A stretch of 64,000 nt of DNA from NORP23 sp050302475 (GTDB taxonomy: Bacteria > Pseudomonadota > Alphaproteobacteria > Rhodobacterales > Rhodobacteraceae), in NCBI GenBank assembly GCA_050302475.1, contig JBNLBF010000001.1, positions 186,001-250,000 of the forward strand, read 5' to 3'. Below are positions 52,766 through 61,339 of the stretch, piece by piece (within the stretch, counting starts at the first letter, position 1; each line of letters begins with the position of its first letter). A model generated the notes under the pieces. That model did not search any database. It saw only the letters and a program-made list of their open reading frames with translations, and was not told where the DNA came from. The position numbers were made by a program, and so were the translations under genes.

Positions 52766-53206
52766 TCACCAGCGGCGGGTGCGGGAGAAATATTCTTCCG
52801 CCTCGTCGCCGAAGGTTTCGCGTATGCCCTCCTCCTCGCCCCGGATGAAGCGGCGGGAAATGATCCACGGGAAGGCTAGGACAGGGAACAGCGCTGTCAG
52901 CGCCCCGACCCAAAGCGCAATGCCCAGCAAAATGACGGTGAACCCGGTATAAATCGGGTTGCGGTTGATCCGGTACGGACCCTCGACAACGAGGGATTTT
53001 GGGGTGTGGCGGGGCTCGATTGGGGTTTTCTTACGGAAGAACCAGAGCGCCGACCAGATGATCAGGTAGACACCCGCGCCCACCAGAACGCCAACAATCC
53101 AGTTATTCACGTCGACCTGATAAATAGGCCAGACCCGCGCCAGAAACCACGCGGCAAAGGCGCAGAGGAAGAACCAGATCGGGGGAATATCGACATATTT
53201 TTTCAT
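52766..53206 (-). CDS. Isoprenylcysteine carboxyl methyltransferase-like membrane protein
   Basis: 146 residues with four hydrophobic helices. The conserved C-terminal block LVVEGPYRINRNPIYTGFTVILLGIALWVG, followed by EEEGIRETFGDEAEEYFSRTRRW, identifies the ICMT/PEMT-like family that methylates lipids or prenyl cysteine using SAM at the membrane. Bacterial substrates are mostly unknown. It sits between the glutathione transferase gene (tail to tail) and a glycosyltransferase gene upstream on the same strand, 45 bases away. Confidence 0.92.
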   Translation of the reverse strand: MKKYVDIPPIWFFLCAFAAWFLARVWPIYQVDVNNWIVGVLVGAGVYLIIWSALWFFRKKTPIEPRHTPKSLVVEGPYRINRNPIYTGFTVILLGIALWVGALTALFPVLAFPWIISRRFIRGEEEGIRETFGDEAEEYFSRTRRW

Positions 53207-53251
53207 GGGGCGGAGTATGTCAGTTTTTTCAGGGTTAGTGAACAGTTTCGG

Positions 53252-54091
53252 TTATTTCCAGATTCCATACCGATCATGCATATATTCGATACAGGCAAAA
53301 TTCGCCGCGTTCCGCCCCGCCCCCTCTAACGTCGCATCATAAAGGGCGAAGGCATCGCTGCCATCGGTCAGCAGCGGATTGATAAAATTTGCCGGTTGCC
53401 AGATTTTGATCCCCTTTCGGGCCATATGACCCGAAAGCCAGACGTCATCGACGCTCCAAAGCACAGGGGGAATATCGTAGACCTGCTCGTCAAAATAGTC
53501 GGGCTTTACCAGGACGCCGCCGCAACCTTCGGCAATCGCCGCGTATCCGCCTTCGGAATAGAGCGCGTAACGCGGTTTTTGTTCTTTGATGCCGGAGCGA
53601 CGTTCACGTAGGAATTGACCAACCCTGTTGAGGCGATACTGAAGGCCTTTGCGGGCGAATTTTGGGTGATCTTTTTTGGCTATGCCAGACCAATAGCGCG
53701 CGCCATTTATCTCCACATCGACCTCCCATGTTATACTGGCGATGCAGGTGTTTTTATGGTTGTCTTGCTCGGCCACCATCCTCTCAAACCGGTCGGGTTC
53801 GTAAGCCCGGTCATCGTCACAATAGATGATATTGACATCCTGACCGCGCAATTCCTCCGCCGCGAACAGGATTTTGGTGGCGGGGCCGAGATCCTCATCG
53901 GGTTGCATGATGCGTATCCCGGTCGGAACCGTCGGCAGGCCGCCATCATAGTCGGGGAAGCGGCGATAGGTTTTGGGTATATAGAGCCGAATCTCGTCAA
54001 TCTGCGCCGTCTGATTTAACAGATAAGGGAGGGCTTGCTCCAGATACGGAAATCGTGGTGGGATTGTCGAGAGGGTAACAATCAAACTCAT
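53252..54091 (-). CDS. Family-A-like glycosyltransferase
   Basis: 279 residues. The N-terminus IVTLSTIPPRFPYLEQALPYLLNQTAQIDEI and the acidic motif VNIIYCDDDRAYEPDRFERMV (DxD-type metal site near 90) indicate a GT-A fold transferase. Later segments (GCGGVLVKPDYFDEQ, WSVDDVWLSGHMARKG) fit acceptor-side motifs of the same group. The donor and acceptor are unknown. It is not contiguous with the polysaccharide operon but could act in the same surface chemistry. A weak ribosome-binding site precedes the ATG. A hairpin lies between it and acnA. Confidence 0.82.
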   Translation of the reverse strand: MSLIVTLSTIPPRFPYLEQALPYLLNQTAQIDEIRLYIPKTYRRFPDYDGGLPTVPTGIRIMQPDEDLGPATKILFAAEELRGQDVNIIYCDDDRAYEPDRFERMVAEQDNHKNTCIASITWEVDVEINGARYWSGIAKKDHPKFARKGLQYRLNRVGQFLRERRSGIKEQKPRYALYSEGGYAAIAEGCGGVLVKPDYFDEQVYDIPPVLWSVDDVWLSGHMARKGIKIWQPANFINPLLTDGSDAFALYDATLEGAGRNAANFACIEYMHDRYGIWK

Positions 54092-54204
54092 CTGCCCGCG
54101 GGTCCTGCATGTTTGGAAAAAGCGATGTCAGGGCTTTTAGCAGATTATTTTTGCGGCAATCAATTGGATGACACTGACACGCACCTGACAGATGTACGAT
54201 AATG

Positions 54205-54229
54205 AATCGCCCGCATTAAGCGGGCGATT
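54205..54229 (-). terminator. Probable terminator after acnA
   Basis: A ten-base-pair stem AATCGCCCGC / GCGGGCGATT with a five-base loop lies 24 bases beyond the acnA stop. The flanking T-runs are short on both strands (TTT on plus, TTCATTAT on minus), so it is likely a weak terminator or an mRNA 3'-end stabiliser separating acnA from the glycosyltransferase gene. Confidence 0.6.
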
Positions 54230-54253
54230 TCAGAGTTCACGATGTAACTGCGC

Positions 54254-56944
54254 TCAGCTTTTCGCCAAATTCCGCAGCACGTAATGCAGCACGCCGCCGT
54301 TTTCGACATATTCGATCTCGACTTCGGTATCGATGCGGCATTTCAGGGTGATGTCCTTGGTCGTGCCGTCAGCATACGTGATCATGCAAGGGATTTCGGA
54401 GAGCGGTTTCAGGTCACCCTCCAGCCCAGTGATATCGAACGTCTCGTTCCCCTGCAGACCCAGCGAGGATCGCGTGTCGCCGCCGGTGAATTCGAACGGG
54501 ATCACGCCCATACCAACGAGGTTGGAGCGGTGGATACGTTCGAAGCTCTCGGCAATCACGGCTTTAACACCCAGCAGGCTGGTGCCTTTGGCCGCCCAGT
54601 CGCGGGACGATCCGGCGCCGTATTGCTCGCCAGCCACGATTATCAGCGGTGTGCCCTCGGCCTGATACGCCATGGCGGCGTCAAAGATCGACGCCTGTTG
54701 ACCGTCCGGCCCAAGGGTATAGCCGCCCTCGACACCTTCCAGCATCTCGTTCTTGATACGGATATTGGCAAAGGTGCCGCGCATCATGACCTGATGGTTA
54801 CCACGACGCGAGCCGTAAGAGTTAAAATCACGGACCGGTACCTGACGATCAACCAGATACTGACCGGCGGGGGTCGTATCCTTGAACGATCCGGCAGGCG
54901 AGATGTGGTCGGTCGTGACCATGTCGCCCAAGATCGCCAGCGTTTTCGCGCCTCTGACGTCATGAATGGTCCCGGCTTCGGGGCTCATGCCCTGGAAATA
55001 TGGCGGGTTCTGAACATAGGTAGACGAGGCCGGCCAGTCATAGGTCAGGCTGTCCGTCGTTTCCACGCCCTGCCATTTTTCGTCGCCTTTGAAGACATCG
55101 GCATATTTGGACTGGAATGCCTCGCGCGTCACGGTCTTGTGGACCAGATCGGCGATTTCCTTGTTGGTTGGCCAGATGTCTTTCAGATAGACATCATTGC
55201 CGTCCTTGTCCTGCCCCAACGGTTCCGAGGTCAGGTCGATATTCATGTCCCCGGCCAGCGCATAGGCCACGACCAGCGGCGGTGAGGCGAGATAGTTTGC
55301 GCGTACATCCGGGCTGATCCGCCCTTCGAAGTTGCGGTTACCCGACAGGACAGAGGTCGCAACCAGATCACCTTCTGCGATAGCTTCGGACAGTTCCTTC
55401 TGGATCGGACCGGAGTTACCGATACAGGTCGTGCAGCCGTAGCCAACGAGATTGAAGCCGATGGCGTCCAGATCCTCCTGCAGGCCGGCAGCCTCCAGAT
55501 ATTCTGAAACGACCTGTGATCCGGGTGCGAGCGAGGTTTTCACCCACGGTTTGCGGTTCAGACCCAGTTCGCGCGCTTTGCGAGCCACCAGACCGGCACC
55601 GATCATCACGTACGGGTTCGAGGTGTTGGTGCAGGAGGTGATCGAGGCGATCACAACTTTGCCCGACGACATGGTGTAATCTTCGCCTTTGACCGGCACC
55701 TGCTTGTCCAACGGACGTTTGAACGTTTCTTCCATTTCCTGCGCGAAGGCCGCCGCCGCATTTGTCAGCGGCACGTAATCCTGCGGACGTTTCGGGCCGG
55801 AGATGGCCGGAACAATCGTGCCCATATCCAGTTCCAGCGTGTCGGTATATACCGGCTCGTAATCCGCTCCGCGCCAGAAACCGTTTTCTTTGGCATAAGC
55901 TTCGACCAGCGCGATACGATCTTTGTCGCGGCCGGTCTGTTCCAGATAGCGCAGCGTTTCTGCGTCAATCGGGAAGAAGCCACAGGTCGCGCCATATTCC
56001 GGCGCCATGTTGGCAATGGTCGCACGATCCGCCAGAGGCAGATGGTCCAGACCGTCACCGTAGAATTCCACAAATTTGCCGACCACACCTTTGACGCGCA
56101 GCATTTCAACAACTTTCAGCACAAGGTCCGTTGCCGTGGTGCCTTCGACCATTGCGCCGGTTAGTTTGAAGCCAACAACCTCGGGGATCAGCATTGAAAT
56201 CGGCTGGCCCAGCATCGCGGCCTCTGCCTCGATCCCGCCGACACCCCAGCCCAGAACGGCCAAACCGTTCACCATGGTTGTGTGGCTGTCGGTACCAACC
56301 AGGGTGTCGGGATAGGCGACCTCGGACCCGTTCTGGTCTTTGTCGGTCCAAACCGTCTGCGCCAGATATTCCAGGTTCACCTGATGGCAGATCCCCGTCC
56401 CCGGCGGCACAACGCGGAAATTGTTAAACGCCGACTGACCCCATTTCAGGAAGGTGTAGCGCTCCATATTGCGTTCATATTCGCGATCAACGTTCATCTG
56501 GAACGCGCGCGGGTTGCCGAATTCGTCGATCATGACGGAGTGGTCGATGACCAGATCAACCGGATTCAGCGGATTGATTTTTTCCGCATCCCCGCCCAAC
56601 GCAACCAGACCGTCGCGCATCGCAGCAAGGTCAACAACAGCGGGAACACCGGTGAAGTCCTGCATCAGGACGCGGGCTGGACGATAGGCGATCTCGCGCG
56701 GGTTCTTGCCGCCCTTGTCGGCCCATTCGGCAAAAGCCTTGATGTCATCCACGGAAACGGTGCGCCCACCATCTTCGAAGCGCAGCATGTTTTCCAGAAC
56801 CACCTTCAGCGCGGCAGGCAGACGGGAAAAATCGCCGAGGCCGGCAGCCTCAGCCGCAGGAATAGAGTAGTAAGATACGTTTTGCGCGCCGACCTTCAGG
56901 TCACGGCGCGTTTTGGCGGTATCGGTTCCGACTTGGATGGTCAT
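54254..56944 (-). CDS. acnA: Aconitate hydratase A
   Basis: TCA-cycle enzyme interconverting citrate and isocitrate with a [4Fe-4S] cluster; the apo form can bind RNA. 896 residues, the expected size. The cluster cysteines lie in ITSCTNTSNPYVM (near 438) and VGYGCTTCIGNSGPI (near 502 and 505). Other conserved segments are GVGGIEAEAAMLGQPISMLIPEVVGF and the C-terminal YGAGSSRDWAAKGT. A GCGGAGGC ribosome-binding site supports the start. Divergent from the cytochrome c maturation operon by 154 bases. Confidence 0.98.
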   Translation of the reverse strand: MTIQVGTDTAKTRRDLKVGAQNVSYYSIPAAEAAGLGDFSRLPAALKVVLENMLRFEDGGRTVSVDDIKAFAEWADKGGKNPREIAYRPARVLMQDFTGVPAVVDLAAMRDGLVALGGDAEKINPLNPVDLVIDHSVMIDEFGNPRAFQMNVDREYERNMERYTFLKWGQSAFNNFRVVPPGTGICHQVNLEYLAQTVWTDKDQNGSEVAYPDTLVGTDSHTTMVNGLAVLGWGVGGIEAEAAMLGQPISMLIPEVVGFKLTGAMVEGTTATDLVLKVVEMLRVKGVVGKFVEFYGDGLDHLPLADRATIANMAPEYGATCGFFPIDAETLRYLEQTGRDKDRIALVEAYAKENGFWRGADYEPVYTDTLELDMGTIVPAISGPKRPQDYVPLTNAAAAFAQEMEETFKRPLDKQVPVKGEDYTMSSGKVVIASITSCTNTSNPYVMIGAGLVARKARELGLNRKPWVKTSLAPGSQVVSEYLEAAGLQEDLDAIGFNLVGYGCTTCIGNSGPIQKELSEAIAEGDLVATSVLSGNRNFEGRISPDVRANYLASPPLVVAYALAGDMNIDLTSEPLGQDKDGNDVYLKDIWPTNKEIADLVHKTVTREAFQSKYADVFKGDEKWQGVETTDSLTYDWPASSTYVQNPPYFQGMSPEAGTIHDVRGAKTLAILGDMVTTDHISPAGSFKDTTPAGQYLVDRQVPVRDFNSYGSRRGNHQVMMRGTFANIRIKNEMLEGVEGGYTLGPDGQQASIFDAAMAYQAEGTPLIIVAGEQYGAGSSRDWAAKGTSLLGVKAVIAESFERIHRSNLVGMGVIPFEFTGGDTRSSLGLQGNETFDITGLEGDLKPLSEIPCMITYADGTTKDITLKCRIDTEVEIEYVENGGVLHYVLRNLAKS

Positions 56945-57098
56945 GGGTGCCTCCGCTGGCTGTATAAGGATTTGGCGCGGATATGCCCTGTTTCGGGAGT
57001 CGTATCAAGGGGGTTGGGTTAAAAAGTGTGCAATTGTATACAGAAATTTGTCAGATTGCCGCTTTTGCGCTGTCGCGCTTTGGGATAAGTCGCTTGGG

Positions 57099-57740
57099 AT
57101 GTCTTTGACGGTGAACAATTTATCCTGCGAACGTGGCGGTCGGCTGATCCTGCGGGACGTGTCGTTTACGCTTCTGTCTGGTGAGGTCATGGTGCTGCGT
57201 GGCCCCAACGGCGCGGGCAAGTCAACGCTGATACGTGCGCTCTGCGGTTTCCTGCGCTGTGAAGGCGAGGCAACCCTCAATGCCATGCCATTGCGGGATC
57301 GCGACGCGTGGCAGGATCAGATTGCCTATGCCGGGCATCTTGATGCGATCAAACCGCAGCTGACGGTCGGCGAAAATCTTGGGTTTTGGGCGGCACTTTA
57401 CGGGGGAGCGGTGGATCGTGCGGCAGAGGTTTTTCACCTGCGTGAAATCTGGGACCGCCCGGCATTCGTCTGTTCCGCAGGCCAAAAACGGCGGTTGGGG
57501 CTGGCGCGGCTCCTGGTGGCAGACCGGGTGCTGTGGCTGCTGGATGAACCCACTGTGTCGCTGGATACCGAGATGACCGCAACCGTCGCCGGGGTCATCC
57601 GCGACCACGCGGCGGCTGGTGGGATGGTGTTGGCGGCAACGCATATTGATCTGGGGATCGCAGGAGCGAAAACGCTGGACCTGCAGCCCGTCGCCGCCGA
57701 CTCCCCCTCCGATGATCCGTTTTTGGAGGGCTGGGCATGA
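57099..57740 (+). CDS. ccmA: Heme exporter ATPase CcmA (HelA)
   Basis: 213-residue ABC ATPase driving release of holo-CcmE during cytochrome c maturation (system I). Walker A GPNGAGKSTL near 36, signature SAGQKRRLGLARLL near 128, Walker B VLWLLDEPTVSLD near 148. I start it at the ATG at 57099; the frame is open upstream but that part is not family-like. It begins the ccmABCDG unit, with ccmB overlapping by four bases. The order matches helABCDX of Rhodobacter capsulatus, with X equal to ccmG. Confidence 0.96.
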   Translation: MSLTVNNLSCERGGRLILRDVSFTLLSGEVMVLRGPNGAGKSTLIRALCGFLRCEGEATLNAMPLRDRDAWQDQIAYAGHLDAIKPQLTVGENLGFWAALYGGAVDRAAEVFHLREIWDRPAFVCSAGQKRRLGLARLLVADRVLWLLDEPTVSLDTEMTATVAGVIRDHAAAGGMVLAATHIDLGIAGAKTLDLQPVAADSPSDDPFLEGWA

Positions 57741-58396
57741 CCCGCGCCGTTCTGATCCGCGAACTGCGCCTTGCATTGCGCTCCGGTGGAGGCGCGGGGC
57801 TTGGACTGGTCTTTTTCCTGATCGTCATTCTGCTGATCCCGTTCGGCGTCGGTCCGCAACCCGATCTGCTGGCACTGATCGCTCCCGGCACGCTCTGGAT
57901 CGCGGCCTTGCTGGCCTGCCTGCTGTCACTGGACCGGATTTTCCAGGCGGATTACGAGGATGGGACGCTGGATGTTCTGACGCTCTCCCCTCTGCCGCTG
58001 GAAGGTCTGGTCGCCATCAAGGGCCTCGCTCATTGGCTAACAACCGGCCTACCGCTGGTTATCGCTGCGCCTGTTCTGGGCCTGACGCTCAATCTCCCCG
58101 CTCCGGCCTATGGTTGGCTGATTGCCAGCCTTTTGGTCGGTACCCCGGCGCTCAGCTTCCTTGGCACCATCGGGGCGGCGCTGACGGTGGGTGTGCGGCG
58201 CGGTGGGTTGTTGCTGTCTCTGCTGGTCCTGCCGCTCTATATCCCGACGCTGATTTTCGGGGCCTCCGTCGTGACATCGGCGGCCGAGGGGCAGTCGATC
58301 ACAACAGCTTTCCAGCTGCTGGGCGGGATTACCCTGTTCACGCTGGCGCTGGCGCCATTCACCGCCGCTGCAACCTTGCGAATGCAGATGCGCTGA
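57737..58396 (+). CDS. ccmB: Heme exporter membrane protein CcmB
   Basis: 219-residue permease-like partner of CcmA with six membrane helices (for example VFFLIVILLIPFGVGPQ and LLLSLLVLPLYIPTLIFGASV). The motif FQADYEDGTLDVLTLSPLPLEGLVAIKGLAHWL is characteristic of CcmB. Start overlaps the ccmA stop by four bases. Works with CcmA, CcmC and CcmD in heme delivery to CcmE; ccmE is not in the window. Confidence 0.97.
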   Translation: MTRAVLIRELRLALRSGGGAGLGLVFFLIVILLIPFGVGPQPDLLALIAPGTLWIAALLACLLSLDRIFQADYEDGTLDVLTLSPLPLEGLVAIKGLAHWLTTGLPLVIAAPVLGLTLNLPAPAYGWLIASLLVGTPALSFLGTIGAALTVGVRRGGLLLSLLVLPLYIPTLIFGASVVTSAAEGQSITTAFQLLGGITLFTLALAPFTAAATLRMQMR

Positions 58397-58453
58397 CAAG
58401 AGTGTGACGAGATGACAATTGCACGCCCGAGCGGGACAGATTAGGAAAGCTGA

Positions 58454-59185
58454 ATGTCAATCTGGGAATTCGCCAATCCGGTCAAATTCATCCGCCTGTC
58501 GGGGCGGGTATTGCCATGGGTCAGTGCGCTGGCGGCGATCAGCCTGGGGGTCGGCCTGATCTGGGGTCTGTTCTTCACGCCGGAAGAAGCCCGTCAAGGC
58601 CATATCGCCAAGATCATCTATATCCACGTGCCGCTGGCCATGATGGCAATCAATGCATGGGGGATGATGTTCGTGACCTCCTTAATCTGGTTGATCCGTC
58701 GACATCACGTGTCGGCACTGGCGGCGAAGGCGGCGGCACCTATCGGCGCAACCTTCACGCTGCTAGCAATCATCACCGGCGCGATCTGGGGCGCCCCGAC
58801 ATGGGGGACGCCATGGGTCTGGGACCCCCGCCTGACTTCTTTCGCCGTGCTACTGGTGTTCTATTTCGGCTACATGGCGCTTTGGGCCGCAATCGAGGAT
58901 CCGGATAAGGCCGCGGATTTAACGTCGGTAACCGCAATGGTTGGCACGGTCTTTGCCTTCCTGTCGCGCTATGCTGTGAATTTCTGGAACCAAGGGCTGC
59001 ATCAAGGGGCCTCGCTGTCGTTGGACAAAGAAGAGAACGTTGCCGATGTGTTCTACATCCCCTTGCTGGTCTCGATTACCGGGTTCGTACTGCTGTTTCT
59101 GGCGCTGGTATTGCTGCGCACGCAGACCGAGGTTCGCGCGCGGCGTCTCCGCGCCCTGATGCTACGGGAGGGAGCAGATGCCTGA
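58454..59185 (+). CDS. ccmC: Heme handling protein CcmC
   Basis: 243-residue inner-membrane protein of the heme-handling family that loads heme onto CcmE. Six helices; the tryptophan-rich motif WGAPTWGTPWVWDPRLTS near 115-130 contacts heme. Its 3' end overlaps the ccmD start by eight bases. A 57-base gap separates it from ccmB. Identification secure. Confidence 0.98.
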   Translation: MSIWEFANPVKFIRLSGRVLPWVSALAAISLGVGLIWGLFFTPEEARQGHIAKIIYIHVPLAMMAINAWGMMFVTSLIWLIRRHHVSALAAKAAAPIGATFTLLAIITGAIWGAPTWGTPWVWDPRLTSFAVLLVFYFGYMALWAAIEDPDKAADLTSVTAMVGTVFAFLSRYAVNFWNQGLHQGASLSLDKEENVADVFYIPLLVSITGFVLLFLALVLLRTQTEVRARRLRALMLREGADA

Positions 59186-59327
59186 TTTCGGGAAAAACGC
59201 CGACGCAATCTTCTGGGCCTACGCGATTACGCTGGGACTGATCGCCGCATTGGTGATCTGGTCCTGGGTCCGGTCCCGTAAAGTGAAGCGTGATCTTGAT
59301 GCGATGGAGGCAAAACGCCGTGGCTAA
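59178..59327 (+). CDS. ccmD: Heme exporter protein CcmD (49 residues)
   Basis: A 49-residue gene easily missed because of its size. It begins MPDFGKNADAIFWAYA and has one membrane helix (ITLGLIAALVIWSW) followed by a basic tail (VRSRKVKRDLDAM), the standard CcmD layout. It overlaps ccmC by eight bases and ccmG by eight bases. GGGAGGG lies just before the ATG. CcmD helps release holo-CcmE from CcmC. Confidence 0.93.
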   Translation: MPDFGKNADAIFWAYAITLGLIAALVIWSWVRSRKVKRDLDAMEAKRRG

Positions 59328-59853
59328 ATTTCCGATCTTTGCGATCATCCCGCCGGTGATTTTCGCGGGCATCGCCGGGTTGTTCTACTTCGGGATGAAC
59401 CGGGACAATCCGGACGCACTGCCCTCGACCATGGTTGGACGCGAAGTCCCTGTTCTGACGGTCGAAGCACTGGGCGACCTGCCCCTCGTAAGCGAGGACG
59501 CCTTGCGCGCCGATGGTGTGAAACTGATCAATTTCTGGGCCAGCTGGTGCGTACCTTGCCGCGCCGAACATCCTCAGCTGGAGGAAATGGCTGCCAGCGG
59601 AATTAAAATCATCGGCATCAATTACAAGGATCAGCCAGACAATGCGCTGGGATTTCTGGATGAACTGGGCAACCCCTATGCCGCCATTGGTGCGGATACG
59701 ACAGGTCGGACCGGGATAAACTGGGGCGTTTATGGTGTGCCGGAAACCTTTGTCATCGATGCAGACGGGATCGTACGCTATCGCCATCCCGGGCCGATCA
59801 CGCAGGATATTTTGGAAAGCCAAATCCTGCCTGCGATTGCTGAAGCCGAATAG
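59320..59853 (+). CDS. ccmG: Thiol:disulfide interchange protein CcmG (DsbE/HelX)
   Basis: 177 residues from a GTG at 59320 overlapping the ccmD stop, with GGAGG nine bases upstream; an ATG at 59290 would cut into ccmD. A membrane anchor (IFAIIPPVIFAGIAGLFYFG) precedes a periplasmic thioredoxin domain with the active site WASWCVPCRAEHP near 72-84 and the cis-Pro segment GVPETFVID. It reduces apocytochrome c cysteines before heme attachment. Last gene of the ccm unit; followed by a terminator. Confidence 0.96.
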   Translation: MAKFPIFAIIPPVIFAGIAGLFYFGMNRDNPDALPSTMVGREVPVLTVEALGDLPLVSEDALRADGVKLINFWASWCVPCRAEHPQLEEMAASGIKIIGINYKDQPDNALGFLDELGNPYAAIGADTTGRTGINWGVYGVPETFVIDADGIVRYRHPGPITQDILESQILPAIAEAE

Positions 59854-59870
59854 CGCCAGATCAAATGACG

Positions 59871-59900
59871 AAGCCCGGGCGGCCTGATCACCCGGGCTTT
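59871..59900. terminator. Bidirectional terminator between ccmG and a convergent gene
   Basis: Perfect nine-base-pair stem AAGCCCGGG / CCCGGGCTT with an 11-base loop, followed by TATT on the plus strand and preceded by a matching A/T flank. It sits 17 bases after the ccmG stop and immediately before the stop of the reverse-strand hypothetical gene. Moderately short T-runs. Confidence 0.75.
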
Positions 59901-59902
59901 AT

Positions 59903-61210
59903 TCAGTCCTGCAGGACTTCACTCTGACGCTGCAACAAGCTTCGGCTTAACCGGTCAAACAATCCACCGATTGATGGTGAGCGGGGCTCGGCTGGCAGCA
60001 GTTTCTCAGCAACAACCTTGGTTAATCCAGCACCCTCGGGCATAGGCACTTTGGTATCATTCCGCATCGCAACCATCGGTCCGGTTTCCACCCGCTGTGC
60101 AGCATCCAGCTTAACGACCGTACGTTCTGTTTTCGCGTGGCGTTCGCGAATTTCGCGCGATTTGGCGAGCTCGGGATTCCCTGCCCGCAGATCAAGGGCG
60201 CCGGTTTCACAGATTTCGGCCAGAAATTGCAGACTGTTAGCAGGTGCCAATTCGCCGGATGAGATTTGGCGCTTCAGTGAGCGCGCCACCATCATCAAGT
60301 CCATTTCCACGCGTTGCGCGTCGGAACGGTATTTATCAAGCAGACGATTGATGATCACCACTTCCAGTGCCTGATCGGTCAGATCTCTTTCGCCAAGCGT
60401 GTCTGAAAGAGCGTCTGAAACCCGTTCCAGCGTGACCGTCAGTATGGCCGGGTCCGACGGTGTTTTCACATCCGCATAAACCTCTTCCGGAGCAACGAGG
60501 CCGATGACAATCGAATTGACGAAATCCGGGCCCTTGTCCCAGTCTTCACACGACATTGCCAGCAGCGAGTCCATCTCCGTCTTGCTGCGCGGTATACCAT
60601 CGGTGGATTTCAGCGCCCAATCGAGCCAATAGCTCCAGTCGGTCCTGTCAGACTTCAGATACTGAAACAGACCCTGCCAGTGCGAAACCAGCGAGTTCGG
60701 CGGTTCAGTATCGTGCCAAAGTTTGGTGGTTAACATTTCCGACGCACTGCGGCCCGCATCTATCAACGCCATATCGGCATTGAGTGCGCCGCAAAACGGA
60801 TCAAATGCCGCAAAATGTTCAGCCAGGTCAGCCCCCAGGATAGACACAAATGTTGCGCAAGCAGCAAATGTCGGATTGTGAATAACCTGCGCGGCAGTCA
60901 GTGCAAGCTTCGCGACAGCGAGGGGAGTATTCTCGGCAAAGGATATGTCGGCATGAGCGGCGTCACGCGATGCAGCATATGTCGCCGTTGACGGGGCTAT
61001 CACCGCAGCCTCAGCGGTATAGAGCGCACGGAAACACGTAAATGCGAGCAACCGAACCGCCTCCTGCTGTTTGGGATAATCGATCGTTCCGAGGAGCGGC
61101 AGGACCCGCATGGCTGCGCGTGCGGCTATCGCAATCGCGACATCGCGTTCATGCGTATCGAGCCACTTTTCCAGCGTTTCTTCTGAGAATCTCATCTCGG
61201 ATTTGGGCAT
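59903..61210 (-). CDS. Hypothetical protein, mostly alpha-helical
   Basis: 435 residues that I cannot place in a family. It lacks a signal peptide and membrane helices. The N-terminal third is Ala-rich and helical (RDVAIAIAARAAMRVLPLLGTIDYPKQQEAVRLLAFTC). Trp-rich segments lie at about 170-205 (HWQGLFQYLKSDRTDWSYWLDWALKSTDGIPR). The C-terminal 100 residues are charged and look disordered up to a short amphipathic helix (IGGLFDRLSRSLLQRQSEVLQD). Composition and codon use resemble neighbours, so it is unlikely to be recent DNA. It ends at the terminator shared with ccmG. Function unknown. Confidence 0.75.
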   Translation of the reverse strand: MPKSEMRFSEETLEKWLDTHERDVAIAIAARAAMRVLPLLGTIDYPKQQEAVRLLAFTCFRALYTAEAAVIAPSTATYAASRDAAHADISFAENTPLAVAKLALTAAQVIHNPTFAACATFVSILGADLAEHFAAFDPFCGALNADMALIDAGRSASEMLTTKLWHDTEPPNSLVSHWQGLFQYLKSDRTDWSYWLDWALKSTDGIPRSKTEMDSLLAMSCEDWDKGPDFVNSIVIGLVAPEEVYADVKTPSDPAILTVTLERVSDALSDTLGERDLTDQALEVVIINRLLDKYRSDAQRVEMDLMMVARSLKRQISSGELAPANSLQFLAEICETGALDLRAGNPELAKSREIRERHAKTERTVVKLDAAQRVETGPMVAMRNDTKVPMPEGAGLTKVVAEKLLPAEPRSPSIGGLFDRLSRSLLQRQSEVLQD

Positions 61211-61339
61211 AGTTACCTCCCGATTTACTCGTTAAGCCATCTGGGGGAGTGGGGACGGGCTCACGCTACGAATTTTACGTTAACAAAGGATTAAACCTTG
61301 TTGTCGCATTAAGCGAAATGGCCATGCCTCAAGGTTGAT

